Below, piece by piece: positions 50,560-59,442 of a stretch of DNA of 64,000 nucleotides (positions are counted from its first letter, which is position 1; each line of letters starts with the position of its first letter). The stretch covers positions 2,494,195 through 2,558,194 of the forward strand of contig CP027241.1 in assembly GCA_002999035.1 (NCBI GenBank), in the 5' to 3' direction. Below the pieces are notes generated by a model. That model saw only the letters and a list, made by a program, of their open reading frames with translations, was not told where the DNA came from and searched no databases. The translations under genes were made by a program, and so were the position numbers. The stretch comes from Lachnospiraceae bacterium oral taxon 500. GTDB taxonomy: Bacteria > Bacillota > Clostridia > Lachnospirales > Vallitaleaceae.

Positions 50560-52548
50560 TTACACCCTGAACTTGGCAATCATTTCGGTCAGCTCCTGCG
50601 CCATTTCCGCCAAATGCGTGCTGGCCGCCGAGATTCCGGCAGAAGATGCCGTCTGCTGCTGCAGCGAAGCACTTACTTCCTGCGCCGATGCGGCATTTTC
50701 CTGCGACAGTGCCGACAAGTTCTCAATAATCTCAGACAAATTATCTCTGGTTTCGGCTAATTTTTCTCCGGAGCGGTTCAAATTATCAACCGTCGTCCGG
50801 TTCTTATCCAGTTCCATCGAAATAACATCAAACTGCCGCTTGGTTTGATCAACTTTCTCCGACTGCTGCACCATGATGCCGCCGACTTCATTCATGATAT
50901 CAACGGCCTCGGCGGTTTTACCGGTTAAGTCGCTGACAACCCCTTTAATCTCCTCGGCAAAGGTATTGGACTGTTCCGCCAGTTTCCGGATTTCATCAGC
51001 TACCACGGCAAAACCCTTCCCAGCTTCACCTACTCTGGCGGCTTCGATTGCCGCATTCAGCGCCAACAGATTGGTTTGCTCGGCAATTGACTTAATCATA
51101 TCACTGGCCGATTCAATTTGGATCGCACTGGTATTGGTATTTTCAATTACTTCCTTAACGTTGCCGGCTGCCTGCTCCGACTGCCGGGTTACATCAACCA
51201 ATTCGGCAATAGCAATCTTACCGTTTTCATTAGCCTGAAAAACCTCCTTGGTAATGGCATTCAAGTCATCTACCACTTGTGTGTTTTCGCCTAAGGCGCC
51301 CTGCATTACATCCATCGCTTCGGCGCCTCTCTGCATATCCTCGGCCTGAGAAACCGCACCCTGCGAAATATCTTCAAATGCTCTGGCAATGTTATCGGCC
51401 GAACGGGAAGCCTGCTCGCTGGTTGCACTGAGTTCCTCCGATGAAGCGGAAACACGGCTGGCGACATCGTTAGCCTGAGTCATCAGTTCACGGATTGTTC
51501 TTTTTACCTGCAGCAAAGCCTGCGTAATCTGACCGATTTCATCCCGATTCTTGGAATACACCAAAAGCGGCGATTGCGGATTATACACAAAATCACAATC
51601 AGCCATGCCCTGAACCTCGGTACTTAAGCGGGAAATCGGTTTAACGACCGACATCGCAATCACATAAATAATGACGGCAACCAGTAAAACCGCAGCCAGG
51701 CCGATAATCAGCATAAATATACCTAATCCGGTTGAGGACGCTAAAATCTCATCCTTCGGCACCCATAAAATCAGCAGCCAATCGGTTGACCCGATTTTTT
51801 GAGGCACAAAAAAGTAATTTTCATTGTTAAAACGATATTCAAAAAGCCGGCCGACATTGCTCATCAGCTTTTCAGCCAGGGGTCTGAGCGCACCGCTTTC
51901 CACTTCATAAATATTATCGCCGGTCTTATACAGCCTATGTGCCACAAAATTCCCTGACTGGCTGATTACTTCAGCCTTACCGGTTTCTTCGACTTTAACG
52001 CTGCTTACCAGCTCTTCAATCTCGGATAATAAAATATCCGCTGCCAATACCCCTACTTTTTTGCCGTTTGTTTTGATTTCGGTGCTGATTGTCACTACCG
52101 CCATATTAGAAGCCGTGTCGTAATAGGGAGCCGAGATAACAATTCCCTGTTTTCCGGCAGCGTCCGTATACCACGATCTTTTTCGGGCATCAAAGCCCGC
52201 ATCCGGCACCCAGCCCTCACCATCCAAATAATGACCGTCCTCAAACCCCATATAAAAGGTTTTGGCCGCTTTTACACTTCGGGTCAAATGACTTAAAGTT
52301 TCCAGCAATTCCCGGTCATTAGGTACCTTTCTTTCCAGATTTTGCTTGAGCAGTTCCACATAAGTAATCTCTTTAGAAACAATGGTTTCCACATCGGAAG
52401 CGTATTTAGCCGCTTCAATCTGCAGATTTTTTTCGTTTTCTTCCAATAATAGGCTTCTCGAGTATTGATACGATGCAAAAGCCAGAATAATTACGGTCAG
52501 CAGTACCGGTACCCCGATGAATATCAGCATTCTTTTTTTTAAGCTCAT
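50560..52548 (-). CDS. Methyl-accepting chemotaxis protein with dCache sensor
   Basis: A 662-residue transmembrane receptor. A helix at about 7-29, an extracellular double-Cache domain (about 35-270) with RKRSWYTDA and [17 protein letters not shown], a second helix (about 280-303), a HAMP domain and a cytoplasmic signalling domain whose hairpin tip is [20 protein letters not shown] with [18 protein letters not shown]. The Arg-Trp-Tyr and Tyr-Asp pattern in the Cache pocket resembles amino-acid-sensing dCache_1AA domains, so amino-acid taxis is plausible. Upstream lies a candidate sigma-28 promoter. CheR is encoded at 62.7 kb, so a chemotaxis system exists in this organism. Confidence 0.93.
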   Translation of the reverse strand: MSLKKRMLIFIGVPVLLTVIILAFASYQYSRSLLLEENEKNLQIEAAKYASDVETIVSKEITYVELLKQNLERKVPNDRELLETLSHLTRSVKAAKTFYMGFEDGHYLDGEGWVPDAGFDARKRSWYTDAAGKQGIVISAPYYDTASNMAVVTISTEIKTNGKKVGVLAADILLSEIEELVSSVKVEETGKAEVISQSGNFVAHRLYKTGDNIYEVESGALRPLAEKLMSNVGRLFEYRFNNENYFFVPQKIGSTDWLLILWVPKDEILASSTGLGIFMLIIGLAAVLLVAVIIYVIAMSVVKPISRLSTEVQGMADCDFVYNPQSPLLVYSKNRDEIGQITQALLQVKRTIRELMTQANDVASRVSASSEELSATSEQASRSADNIARAFEDISQGAVSQAEDMQRGAEAMDVMQGALGENTQVVDDLNAITKEVFQANENGKIAIAELVDVTRQSEQAAGNVKEVIENTNTSAIQIESASDMIKSIAEQTNLLALNAAIEAARVGEAGKGFAVVADEIRKLAEQSNTFAEEIKGVVSDLTGKTAEAVDIMNEVGGIMVQQSEKVDQTKRQFDVISMELDKNRTTVDNLNRSGEKLAETRDNLSEIIENLSALSQENAASAQEVSASLQQQTASSAGISAASTHLAEMAQELTEMIAKFRV

Positions 52549-52674
52549 TTTCTCCTCCTTGATCTTGGCTGTACCAATCTATGTCATTTTCGCCTGCATT
52601 TTCTGATCGACGCTACTATCCTTTTGTCCATACACAGACCAGTGCATAAAATAAATCATTAATTTCCAAAAGCT

Positions 52675-52702
52675 TTATCGGTTCTTTTGGGTTTATTCTT
52701 TA
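52675..52702 (-). promoter_or_regulatory. Possible sigma-28 promoter of the chemoreceptor gene
   Basis: Minus-strand TAAA (52699-52702), 17 bases, then CCGATAA (52675-52681), one base more than the consensus spacing. Flagellar sigma factor control is common for chemoreceptors. It lies about 130 bases from the gene. Confidence 0.4.
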
Positions 52703-52720
52703 TCTTTTTTTATAATTTTA

Positions 52721-52762
52721 TCAATCTTTTTTATCAAAATCCATTTTTCGCAGTTTCATCAT
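52721..52762 (-). CDS. Possible 13-residue ORF with a strong Shine-Dalgarno
   Basis: ATG at 52762, stop at 52721, preceded by GGGAGGTGA, close to the full anti-16S complement. The peptide would be MMKLRKMDFDKKD. It lies in the 391-base gap 52549-52939 between the chemoreceptor and nadE, which otherwise shows only promoters. No homologue is known to me; it may be a leader peptide or fortuitous. Confidence 0.3.
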   Translation of the reverse strand: MMKLRKMDFDKKD

Positions 52763-52801
52763 GTGACAGTCACCTCCCTTGTTTCGGCTGCCGAAAAGCG
52801 C

Positions 52802-52830
52802 TTGAACTTTTCAGCGGCTTGCCTTATAAT
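52802..52830 (+). promoter_or_regulatory. Candidate nadE promoter
   Basis: TTGAAC (52802-52807), a 17-base spacer and a perfect TATAAT (52825-52830), 110 bases ahead of the nadE ATG. Drives nadE-dgkA. Confidence 0.7.
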
Positions 52831-52939
52831 AATAGAAAAGTCAGTTCGGACTTAATTGCGTCATAAGTCAGCCCGCTTTTTGCCCGGATTAACTCCAATC
52901 GTATCATTCGTTACTATCAGAAAGGACTGAAATATAACT

Positions 52940-54892
52940 ATGCTTCATCAATATGGTTATTATAAAATTGCTGCCGCCGTCCCGGCAGTTAAAATCGGCA
53001 ATGTCCAGCACAATCAGGCCGAAATCATCCGTTTCATCCGTCAGGCTGCGGAAAGTCAAATCTCTTTGTTGGCCTTTCCCGAGTTATGCCTGACCGGCGC
53101 CACCTGCGGTCAGCTTTTTAATCAAAAACTATTGCAGGATGCCTGTCATGCGGCGCTGACGGAAATCGCGGCCGTAACCGAGAATCTTTTTTTCCCGGTT
53201 ATTATCGGCAGCCCGGTCATGCATCAAGGCAAATTATTTAACTGCGCCGTCGTGTTCAGCGGCGGACAAGTTCGCGGCATTATCCCCAAGCTGATCTTAA
53301 ATCCGGAAGAAAAGCGGTATTTTTCTGCTCCGGCCGATGATTTTTCAGTTTCCGGCGAAGCCATGCTAACCGGCTGCTCCGCTCCGTTCGGCAATTCTCT
53401 GCTTTTTGCACCTGAAAGAAACCGCGATTTTTGCTTTGCCGTGGAAATGGGCGAGGATTATAAAAGCATCTTTTCGCCATCAGCACTCAGTCTTTATACT
53501 CCGGCAACGGTCATTGTCAATCCGGCGGCACTCCCGGCCAAGGTCGGCTTTTTAGAGCAAACCGAACAAAGATTGAGCGCGATTTCCCGCAATAACCATC
53601 TTGCTTATTTGCATATCGGCAGCAACTTAGGGGAATCCAGTACCTACCACGCTTTCGCGGGACAGGCATATCTTGCGGAAAACGGAAAAATCCTCAGCCG
53701 AAGTACGCCTTATTCTCAGTCGGGACAGCTCATTACCGGCCTAATTGACGCGGAAAAAGCTTCTTTTTTAAAGCGTTCCGAAGTCATGGCCGTCCGGGCC
53801 ATCCCCGGCAGCGCCGGTGTTTTTCTGTCCTGTCAAAATATTTTGGAATATCCGGCTAAGCCTGCGGCAGCAGAAAACGGCCTACCGCTTCTGCCGCTCC
53901 TGCCACGCTTTCCCTTTATTCCGGACGATGCCGCCCGGCTGGAAAGAAACTGCCGGGAAGTGATTGATATTACCGTTTCCGCTTGTATTCGGCGTTTTCG
54001 CCATGTGCAAAACCGCACGGCCGTGATCGGTATTTCCGGGGGGCTCGATTCCACTTTGGCTCTGCTGTTTTTAGCCGAGGCCTATCGGCGCATGGAAAAG
54101 CCTTTAACCGAAATTGTCGGTGTGCGGATGCCGGGCTTTGGCACCAGCGGCCAAACCTATGAAAACTCCTGTCAGCTGATGCAGCTGCTTGGCATCAGCC
54201 AGCGGGAAATCAATATTAAAGCCGCTGTCCTTCAGCATTTACAGGATATCGAGCATCCGGCTAATCAGCAGGATACCACCTATGAAAATGCGCAGGCTCG
54301 CGAACGCACCCAAATCTTAATGGATATCGCCAACCAAACCGGCGGACTGGTCATCGGGACCGGTGACTTATCGGAACTGGCGCTGGGTTTTTGCACCTAT
54401 AACGGCGATCACATGAGTATGTACTCCCTGAACGCTTCCATCCCCAAAACCTTGATTCCCTATATCATCCGTTCCCTGGGCCGAAGCTACGCCGATTCGG
54501 ATTTGCGGGCAGTTCTGGAAAGCATTATTGATACACCGATCAGCCCCGAACTCCTGCCGCCGACCGCCAATCAGCAAATTCTGCAAAAAACCGAAGAACT
54601 GATCGGGCCTTACGCCCTGCACGATTTCTTCCTATATTATATGATAAAGTACGGCTTTTCCCCGAAAAAAATCCGGGCACTGGCAGTGAAAACCTTTGCC
54701 GGTGATTTCGACGCAGAAACAGTGAATAAATGGCTGAAAGTTTTTTACCACCGCTTCTTTGCGCAGCAGTTTAAGCGCAACTGTCTGCCGGATGGCCCAT
54801 CAGTCAGTGATGTTTCCCTGGCGGCCGCTTTTTCTATGCCGAGTGATGCCAGCGCTGCTCTGTGGCTGACGGATTTAGAGGAAGCCTTATGA
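52940..54892 (+). CDS. nadE: NAD synthetase, glutamine-type architecture, with Gly at the glutaminase nucleophile
   Basis: A 650-residue protein with an N-terminal nitrilase-like glutaminase domain (about 1-290) and a C-terminal NAD synthetase domain with the ATP P-loop VIGISGGLDSTLALLF. The synthetase part (VGVRMPGFGTSGQTYENSCQ, VIGTGDLSELALGFCTYNGD) looks intact. In the glutaminase part, Glu48 (FPELCLTG) and Lys117 (IIPKLIL) are in place, but the nucleophile position expected in an EICED-type motif reads VEMGEDY, with Gly171 (codon GGC). Glutamine cleavage is therefore doubtful and the enzyme may rely on free ammonia. It overlaps dgkA by four bases. Confidence 0.92.
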   Translation: MLHQYGYYKIAAAVPAVKIGNVQHNQAEIIRFIRQAAESQISLLAFPELCLTGATCGQLFNQKLLQDACHAALTEIAAVTENLFFPVIIGSPVMHQGKLFNCAVVFSGGQVRGIIPKLILNPEEKRYFSAPADDFSVSGEAMLTGCSAPFGNSLLFAPERNRDFCFAVEMGEDYKSIFSPSALSLYTPATVIVNPAALPAKVGFLEQTEQRLSAISRNNHLAYLHIGSNLGESSTYHAFAGQAYLAENGKILSRSTPYSQSGQLITGLIDAEKASFLKRSEVMAVRAIPGSAGVFLSCQNILEYPAKPAAAENGLPLLPLLPRFPFIPDDAARLERNCREVIDITVSACIRRFRHVQNRTAVIGISGGLDSTLALLFLAEAYRRMEKPLTEIVGVRMPGFGTSGQTYENSCQLMQLLGISQREINIKAAVLQHLQDIEHPANQQDTTYENAQARERTQILMDIANQTGGLVIGTGDLSELALGFCTYNGDHMSMYSLNASIPKTLIPYIIRSLGRSYADSDLRAVLESIIDTPISPELLPPTANQQILQKTEELIGPYALHDFFLYYMIKYGFSPKKIRALAVKTFAGDFDAETVNKWLKVFYHRFFAQQFKRNCLPDGPSVSDVSLAAAFSMPSDASAALWLTDLEEAL

Positions 54893-55278
54893 GTAAAAAA
54901 GTAAGACGCCTCATTGACAGCTTTCACTATGCCATTTCCGGTATTTTGATTGCCTTTCGGGAAGAACGGAACTTTAAAATTCATACGATTCTGGCCGTTT
55001 GCGCCATTTTCTTGGCCACGCTTTTAACCTGCAGCCTGACAGAGTGGATGATTATTCTTTTGTGCATCGGCGTTGTCATGTCGGCTGAAATTTTTAATAC
55101 CGCTTTGGAAAATACAATGGACTGGCTGGATCCGCAGTACAATAAATATGTAAAAAGAGTAAAAGACCTGGCGGCCGGTGCCGTCCTGATTATCTCTCTG
55201 GCCGTCGCCGCCATTGGTCTCTTGATTTTTGTGCCTAAACTCTGGCCGCTGTTGATGAAGTTTTTGGGAATTCAATAA
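54889..55278 (+). CDS. dgkA: Undecaprenol/diacylglycerol kinase
   Basis: A 129-residue, three-helix membrane kinase of the DgkA family. In Gram-positives it phosphorylates undecaprenol and so recycles the cell-wall lipid carrier. The conserved EIFNTALENTMDWLDPQYNK region with the catalytic Glu, and RVKDLAAGAVLI, are clear; the N-terminus SFHYAISGILIAFREERNFK also matches. The ATG at 54889 overlaps the nadE stop (ATGA), giving translational coupling. A strong hairpin terminator follows. Confidence 0.95.
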   Translation: MSKKVRRLIDSFHYAISGILIAFREERNFKIHTILAVCAIFLATLLTCSLTEWMIILLCIGVVMSAEIFNTALENTMDWLDPQYNKYVKRVKDLAAGAVLIISLAVAAIGLLIFVPKLWPLLMKFLGIQ

Positions 55279-55325
55279 AATAATTGCTTTTCGGCACTTT
55301 AATTTGTTTTTCAGCGCTTTAACAA

Positions 55326-55377
55326 AAGCGGCCTTGCCCAAATATCATGCACACGCAGTATTTCGGCAAGGCCGCTT
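55326..55377. terminator. Terminator between dgkA and nfnB
   Basis: AAGCGGCCTTGCC (55326-55338) and GGCAAGGCCGCTT (55365-55377) pair perfectly, with an extra AAATA/TATTT pair inside. It separates the convergent dgkA and nfnB genes and may serve both. Confidence 0.75.
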
Positions 55378-55387
55378 ATTTGTAACC

Positions 55388-55405
55388 GTTCAGGCAAGCG
55401 GATAT
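55388..55405. repeat. Copy of the GTTC(A/C)GGCAAGC repeat
   Basis: GTTCAGGCAAGC followed by GGATAT, in the short gap before the nfnB stop. Its reverse complement matches the thiY copy over about 20 bases. Confidence 0.55.
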
Positions 55406-55443
55406 TGACATTTCAACGAATTAGCAATGACTTACCTAAACTG

Positions 55444-56838
55444 TTAATTACTTTTGTTCGATAATTTCTTATCAATCTCGGCCGCCGCTTTTTTACCGGC
55501 ACCCATCGCTAAAATAACTGTCGCCGCGCCGGTAACCACATCACCGCCGGCATAGACATTTTCCATGCTGGTCATGCAGCTGGCTTCATCAATTACAATA
55601 CAGCCATGACGGTTCGTGACAATATCCGGTTCGGCTCGCTTAATAATCGGGTTCGGTGTCTGGCCGATGGCAATAACCACGCTGTCCACCGCCAGTATTT
55701 CCTCGGAACCGGCGATTTCCACCGGACTGCGCCGGCCGCTGGCATCCGGCTCACCCAGCTGCATATGAATGATTTCCATGCCGCTGACCCGGCCGCTTTC
55801 GCCTAAGATCCGAGTGGGATTGGCTAGCAGACGGAACTCAATTCCTTCTTCCTTAGCGTGATGAACTTCCTCCAATCTGGCGGGCAACTCCTGCTCCGAG
55901 CGCCGATAGACAATTGACACCTGCCCTGCGCCCAGCCGCTTGGCTGTTCTGGCTGCATCCATCGCCACATTGCCGCCGCCGACCACCGCGACCTTATCAC
56001 CGGTTTTAATCGGCGTTCCGATGGCATTTTTCCGATAGGCTTTCATTAAATTAACTCTTGTTAAAAACTCATTGGCTGAATAGACACCGTTTAAGGATTC
56101 CCCCGGAATATTCATAAACCGGGGCAGCCCTGCTCCGCTGCCGATAAAAACAGCCCGATAGCCTTGTGCAAACAAATCTTCAAACAGAACGGACTGACCG
56201 ACAATTACATTTTTATGCACCGTCACCCCCAGCTCCAGCACCTGATCAATTTCCGCTTTTACCAGCTGCTTGGGCAAGCGGAACTCCGGAATACCATAAA
56301 CCAGCACGCCGCCCAGTTCATGCAGCGCTTCAAAAATCGTAACCTCATAGCCCCGCTGTGCCAGTTCATTGGCGCATGTAATCCCGGCCGGACCGGAACC
56401 GACCACCGCTACCTTAATGCCGTTTTTGACCGGCTGCTCGATTCGAATTAAATTATTGGTCCGAACATAGTCCGCCACAAACCGCTCCAATCGACCGATT
56501 GCCACCGATTCACCGTTTTTCCCCCGGACACAGACCCGCTCACATTGATTTTCCTGCGGGCAAACCCGACCGGTAATACCGGGTAAACGGTTTTGAGCGG
56601 CAATCACTTCATACGCCCGCAAAACCTCACCGGCCGCCAGTGCCTCAATAAACTCCGGAATCGGTACATTGACCGGACAGCCGCCGACACAGGGTTTGTG
56701 CTTGCAGTTCAGACAGCGCTCAGCTTCTTCTCTGGCCATTTCCAAGGTATAGCCCAAGGTCACTTCGGCAAAGTTTTGATTTCTGACCTCCGGCGCCTGT
56801 TCCGGCATCGGCACCTTTGTTTTTGCCCGATTTACCAT
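55444..56838 (-). CDS. nfnB: NADPH-dependent ferredoxin:NADP oxidoreductase large subunit (GltA/NfnB type)
   Basis: A 464-residue flavoprotein with two N-terminal iron-sulfur motifs (CLNCKHKPCVGGCPVNVPIP and CPQENQCERVCV) and two Rossmann domains (VAVVGSGPAGITCANELAQR; VAVVGGGNVAMDAARTAKRL). It resembles the glutamate synthase small subunit, but next to the NfnA-type gene it is better read as the large subunit of NfnAB, which bifurcates electrons between NADH, NADPH and ferredoxin in anaerobes. The ATG at 56838 follows GGAGGG. It overlaps nfnA by seven bases. Confidence 0.88.
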   Translation of the reverse strand: MVNRAKTKVPMPEQAPEVRNQNFAEVTLGYTLEMAREEAERCLNCKHKPCVGGCPVNVPIPEFIEALAAGEVLRAYEVIAAQNRLPGITGRVCPQENQCERVCVRGKNGESVAIGRLERFVADYVRTNNLIRIEQPVKNGIKVAVVGSGPAGITCANELAQRGYEVTIFEALHELGGVLVYGIPEFRLPKQLVKAEIDQVLELGVTVHKNVIVGQSVLFEDLFAQGYRAVFIGSGAGLPRFMNIPGESLNGVYSANEFLTRVNLMKAYRKNAIGTPIKTGDKVAVVGGGNVAMDAARTAKRLGAGQVSIVYRRSEQELPARLEEVHHAKEEGIEFRLLANPTRILGESGRVSGMEIIHMQLGEPDASGRRSPVEIAGSEEILAVDSVVIAIGQTPNPIIKRAEPDIVTNRHGCIVIDEASCMTSMENVYAGGDVVTGAATVILAMGAGKKAAAEIDKKLSNKSN

Positions 56839-57656
56839 GTTTTTCCCTCCAGCCTGCACTTATGCTCTTCTTCTTTAAAAAAGCCCTGTCTTTGCATTAA
56901 CTCATCAAACTCCACCAGAAAACCGTCAAAATCCGGCCCGTCAACACAGGAAAACTTCGTTTGACCACCGACTTTCACCCGACAGCAGCCGCACATACCG
57001 GTTCCGTCAATCATAATCGGATTGAGCGACACGGCTGTCCGCAGTCCAATCGGTTTCGTCACTTCCACCACCGCCCGCATCATAACCACCGGACCGATGG
57101 CAATAACTTCATCATAATTTTCGCCTTGCCGCAAAAGCTCTTTCAGCACATCGGTCACAAAGCCGGTCCGCCCGGCTGAACCATCATTGGTCACCAGATA
57201 AACATGATCGGCAAACTCGGCAAAATCCTGTTCCAGCAGGATCAGTTCTTTTGACCGGGCACCGATAATTACGTCGACTTTCACTCCCCGCTTTTTTAAC
57301 TCCCGCAGTTGCGGATAAAGGGGGGCTGCTCCTACTCCGCCGGCAATGCCAAGCACCCTTTCCTTAGCATGGAAAACCGCAGGCTGTCCCATCGGCCCCG
57401 CGACTTCAGGAATAAAATCGCCGGCCTCAAGCCGCGCCAGCTCCTGCGTGGAACGGCCGACAATCTGATAAATCAAAGTAATACTGCCCATTTCCCGGTC
57501 GGCATCAACAATCGTCAGCGGAACCCGTTCCCCATCCTGTCTCGGAATCACTATCACAAACTGCCCCGGCCGGCAGCGGGCGGCGACAAAAGGCGCTTCC
57601 ACCTGAATCTGCTCTACCAACTCGCTTTTCTTTTGTTTCTTTAAAATTTTATACAT
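56832..57656 (-). CDS. nfnA: Ferredoxin:NADP oxidoreductase small subunit (NfnA type)
   Basis: A 274-residue FAD/NAD-binding protein of the dihydroorotate dehydrogenase electron-transfer type: RVPLTIVDADREMGSITLIY, the NAD-binding VLGIAGGVGAAPLYPQLREL and a C-terminal [2Fe-2S] motif GTGMCGCCRVKVGGQTKFSC with a Cys cluster. It pairs with the large subunit downstream, overlapping by seven bases. NfnAB couples NADPH and ferredoxin pools and is typical of fermenting Clostridia. The Shine-Dalgarno AAGGAG is close to the ATG. Confidence 0.9.
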   Translation of the reverse strand: MYKILKKQKKSELVEQIQVEAPFVAARCRPGQFVIVIPRQDGERVPLTIVDADREMGSITLIYQIVGRSTQELARLEAGDFIPEVAGPMGQPAVFHAKERVLGIAGGVGAAPLYPQLRELKKRGVKVDVIIGARSKELILLEQDFAEFADHVYLVTNDGSAGRTGFVTDVLKELLRQGENYDEVIAIGPVVMMRAVVEVTKPIGLRTAVSLNPIMIDGTGMCGCCRVKVGGQTKFSCVDGPDFDGFLVEFDELMQRQGFFKEEEHKCRLEGKTW

Positions 57657-57817
57657 GCTCTCTCCTTAATTGCCTTCCATTTCCGTAAGTATATCACACC
57701 CTCTCTTATAAGGAAAGAATAAATTTCATTTATGCTTGCGCGCTTCAAATTGGAAGTTATCGGACATCTTTCACCAGCAGACCAAATGCTTCGCATTTGC
57801 TAAAATAAGAGTTTTTA

Positions 57818-57846
57818 TTGAAAACCGGTTTCAAATCTGATAAAAT
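57818..57846 (+). promoter_or_regulatory. Candidate cls promoter
   Basis: TTGAAA (57818-57823), a 17-base spacer and TAAAAT (57841-57846) in the 307-base gap 57657-57963. The gap also holds an AAATGC-TTC-GCATTT hairpin near 57784 and a repeat copy. Confidence 0.6.
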
Positions 57847-57856
57847 GGTTACAATC

Positions 57857-57885
57857 CAGGCAAGCGGATATTTCGCCGGCTTGCC
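57857..57885. repeat. Copy of the GGCAAGC repeat with hairpin
   Basis: CAGGCAAGCGGATAT begins at 57857; GGCAAGC (57859-57865) pairs with GCTTGCC (57879-57885). It lies in the transcribed leader of cls, about 80 bases ahead of the start. Confidence 0.5.
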
Positions 57886-57963
57886 CGAAGGTAACATAAA
57901 ATGAATAGGAAGTAAAAACGGCAGCCGTTTCTGCATCCTCTGAGATAATACACGGAGAACCAT

Positions 57964-59418
57964 ATGCATCGAATATTTTTTGATCTTACTTTTAATTTTT
58001 CAATCTGGATTATTATCAATTTGATTTTATCTTCCGTCGTTGTTTTGCTGGAAAATAAAAAACCGACCTCGGCTCTGGCTTGGCTCTTTTTTCTGAACCT
58101 GTTTCCGATCATCGGTTTTCTCTTTTATATTCTGCTTTCGGAAAATATTGCCCGCCGCAAAATTTTTTCCTACACCTCCCATGAAATGGATATTTTCAAT
58201 AAAATCTTAACAATTCAGTATCAGGACTTTAAATTGGGTACTTTCCCCTTTGCTGATAAAAGTACCGATCAATACCGGGAAATGATTTTATTCCATAACC
58301 GGCTGAGCGAAGCGTTTTATTCACAAAATAACAAGCTTGAATTTTTTTATGAGGGTCAAACCAAGTTTGACCGGCTGTTTGCCGATATTAAAAACGCCCG
58401 GCATCACATTCATCTGCTGTACTATATTGTTAAATCCGATCATATCAGCCGGCAATTGATTGATCTGCTTTGCCAAAAAGCGACGGAAGGTGTTGAAGTC
58501 CGCTTCCTGATCGACCATATCGGCGGCCGCCAGCTTTCCGGCCAACTGATTCGGAAAATGAAAGCAGCCGGTATCCGGCTCAGCTTCTTCTTCCCGTCCA
58601 AATTAAAATACATTAATTTCAAGGCAAATTACCGCAATCACCGTAAATTAGCCATTATTGACGGTGACATCGGTTATTTGGGCGGCATGAATGTCGGTGA
58701 TGAATATATTTATTCCAAGCGCTTTGGCCGGTGGCGGGACACGCATATGCGAATCTGCGGCGATGCCGTTATCGCTATGCAAATGCGCTTTATCCTGGAT
58801 TGGCGGGCAGCCAGCAAAGAATATATTTTAATTGATGAAAAATATATTCATTCCTCCGCTTCCAAGGATAAAGTCGGGATTCAGATTGTCAGTTCCGGCC
58901 CCGATGATATCAACGACCAAATCAAGCAGGGTTATTTGAAAATCATTAACGAAGCCAAAGAATATATTTATATTCAAACCCCTTATTTTATCCCGGATTC
59001 CAGTATTGTTGACGCACTCAGCATCGCCGCAGTATCCGGCGTTGACGTTCGGATCATGATTCCCGACCGCCCCGATCATCCCTTTGTCCATACCGCAACC
59101 AAGGCCTACTGCATGGATATGCTGGAATACGGAATCAAGGCTTATACCTATAACGGCGGCTTTTTGCATACCAAAGCCATTGTCAGCGATAATGCCATCG
59201 CTTCGGTCGGTACCTGCAATTTCGATATCCGGAGTTTTCGTCTGAACTTTGAAGTCAATGCTTTTATTTATAACAGCAATGCCGCCGTCGAACTGTGCCG
59301 CCAATTTGAACGAGACATGGAAAACTCCACCGAGATACTGGCGGAAGATGTTAAAAAACGTAGTTATTTCACCCGTTTTCGTGCCGCTGTCGCCCGTTTG
59401 TTCAGCCCGGTACTATAA
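57964..59418 (+). CDS. cls: Cardiolipin synthase
   Basis: A 484-residue phospholipase D-superfamily enzyme joining two phosphatidylglycerol molecules into cardiolipin. Two N-terminal membrane helices (PLDc_N type, about 5-60) precede two HKD motifs: NHRKLAIIDGDIGYLGGMN (His226) and LHTKAIVSDNAIASVGTCNF (His402). The length and spacing fit bacterial Cls. GGAG lies upstream of the ATG. The exonuclease gene follows after about 24 bases and may be cotranscribed. Confidence 0.95.
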   Translation: MHRIFFDLTFNFSIWIIINLILSSVVVLLENKKPTSALAWLFFLNLFPIIGFLFYILLSENIARRKIFSYTSHEMDIFNKILTIQYQDFKLGTFPFADKSTDQYREMILFHNRLSEAFYSQNNKLEFFYEGQTKFDRLFADIKNARHHIHLLYYIVKSDHISRQLIDLLCQKATEGVEVRFLIDHIGGRQLSGQLIRKMKAAGIRLSFFFPSKLKYINFKANYRNHRKLAIIDGDIGYLGGMNVGDEYIYSKRFGRWRDTHMRICGDAVIAMQMRFILDWRAASKEYILIDEKYIHSSASKDKVGIQIVSSGPDDINDQIKQGYLKIINEAKEYIYIQTPYFIPDSSIVDALSIAAVSGVDVRIMIPDRPDHPFVHTATKAYCMDMLEYGIKAYTYNGGFLHTKAIVSDNAIASVGTCNFDIRSFRLNFEVNAFIYNSNAAVELCRQFERDMENSTEILAEDVKKRSYFTRFRAAVARLFSPVL

Positions 59419-59442
59419 GTGACGCATAAAAGGATAAACACT

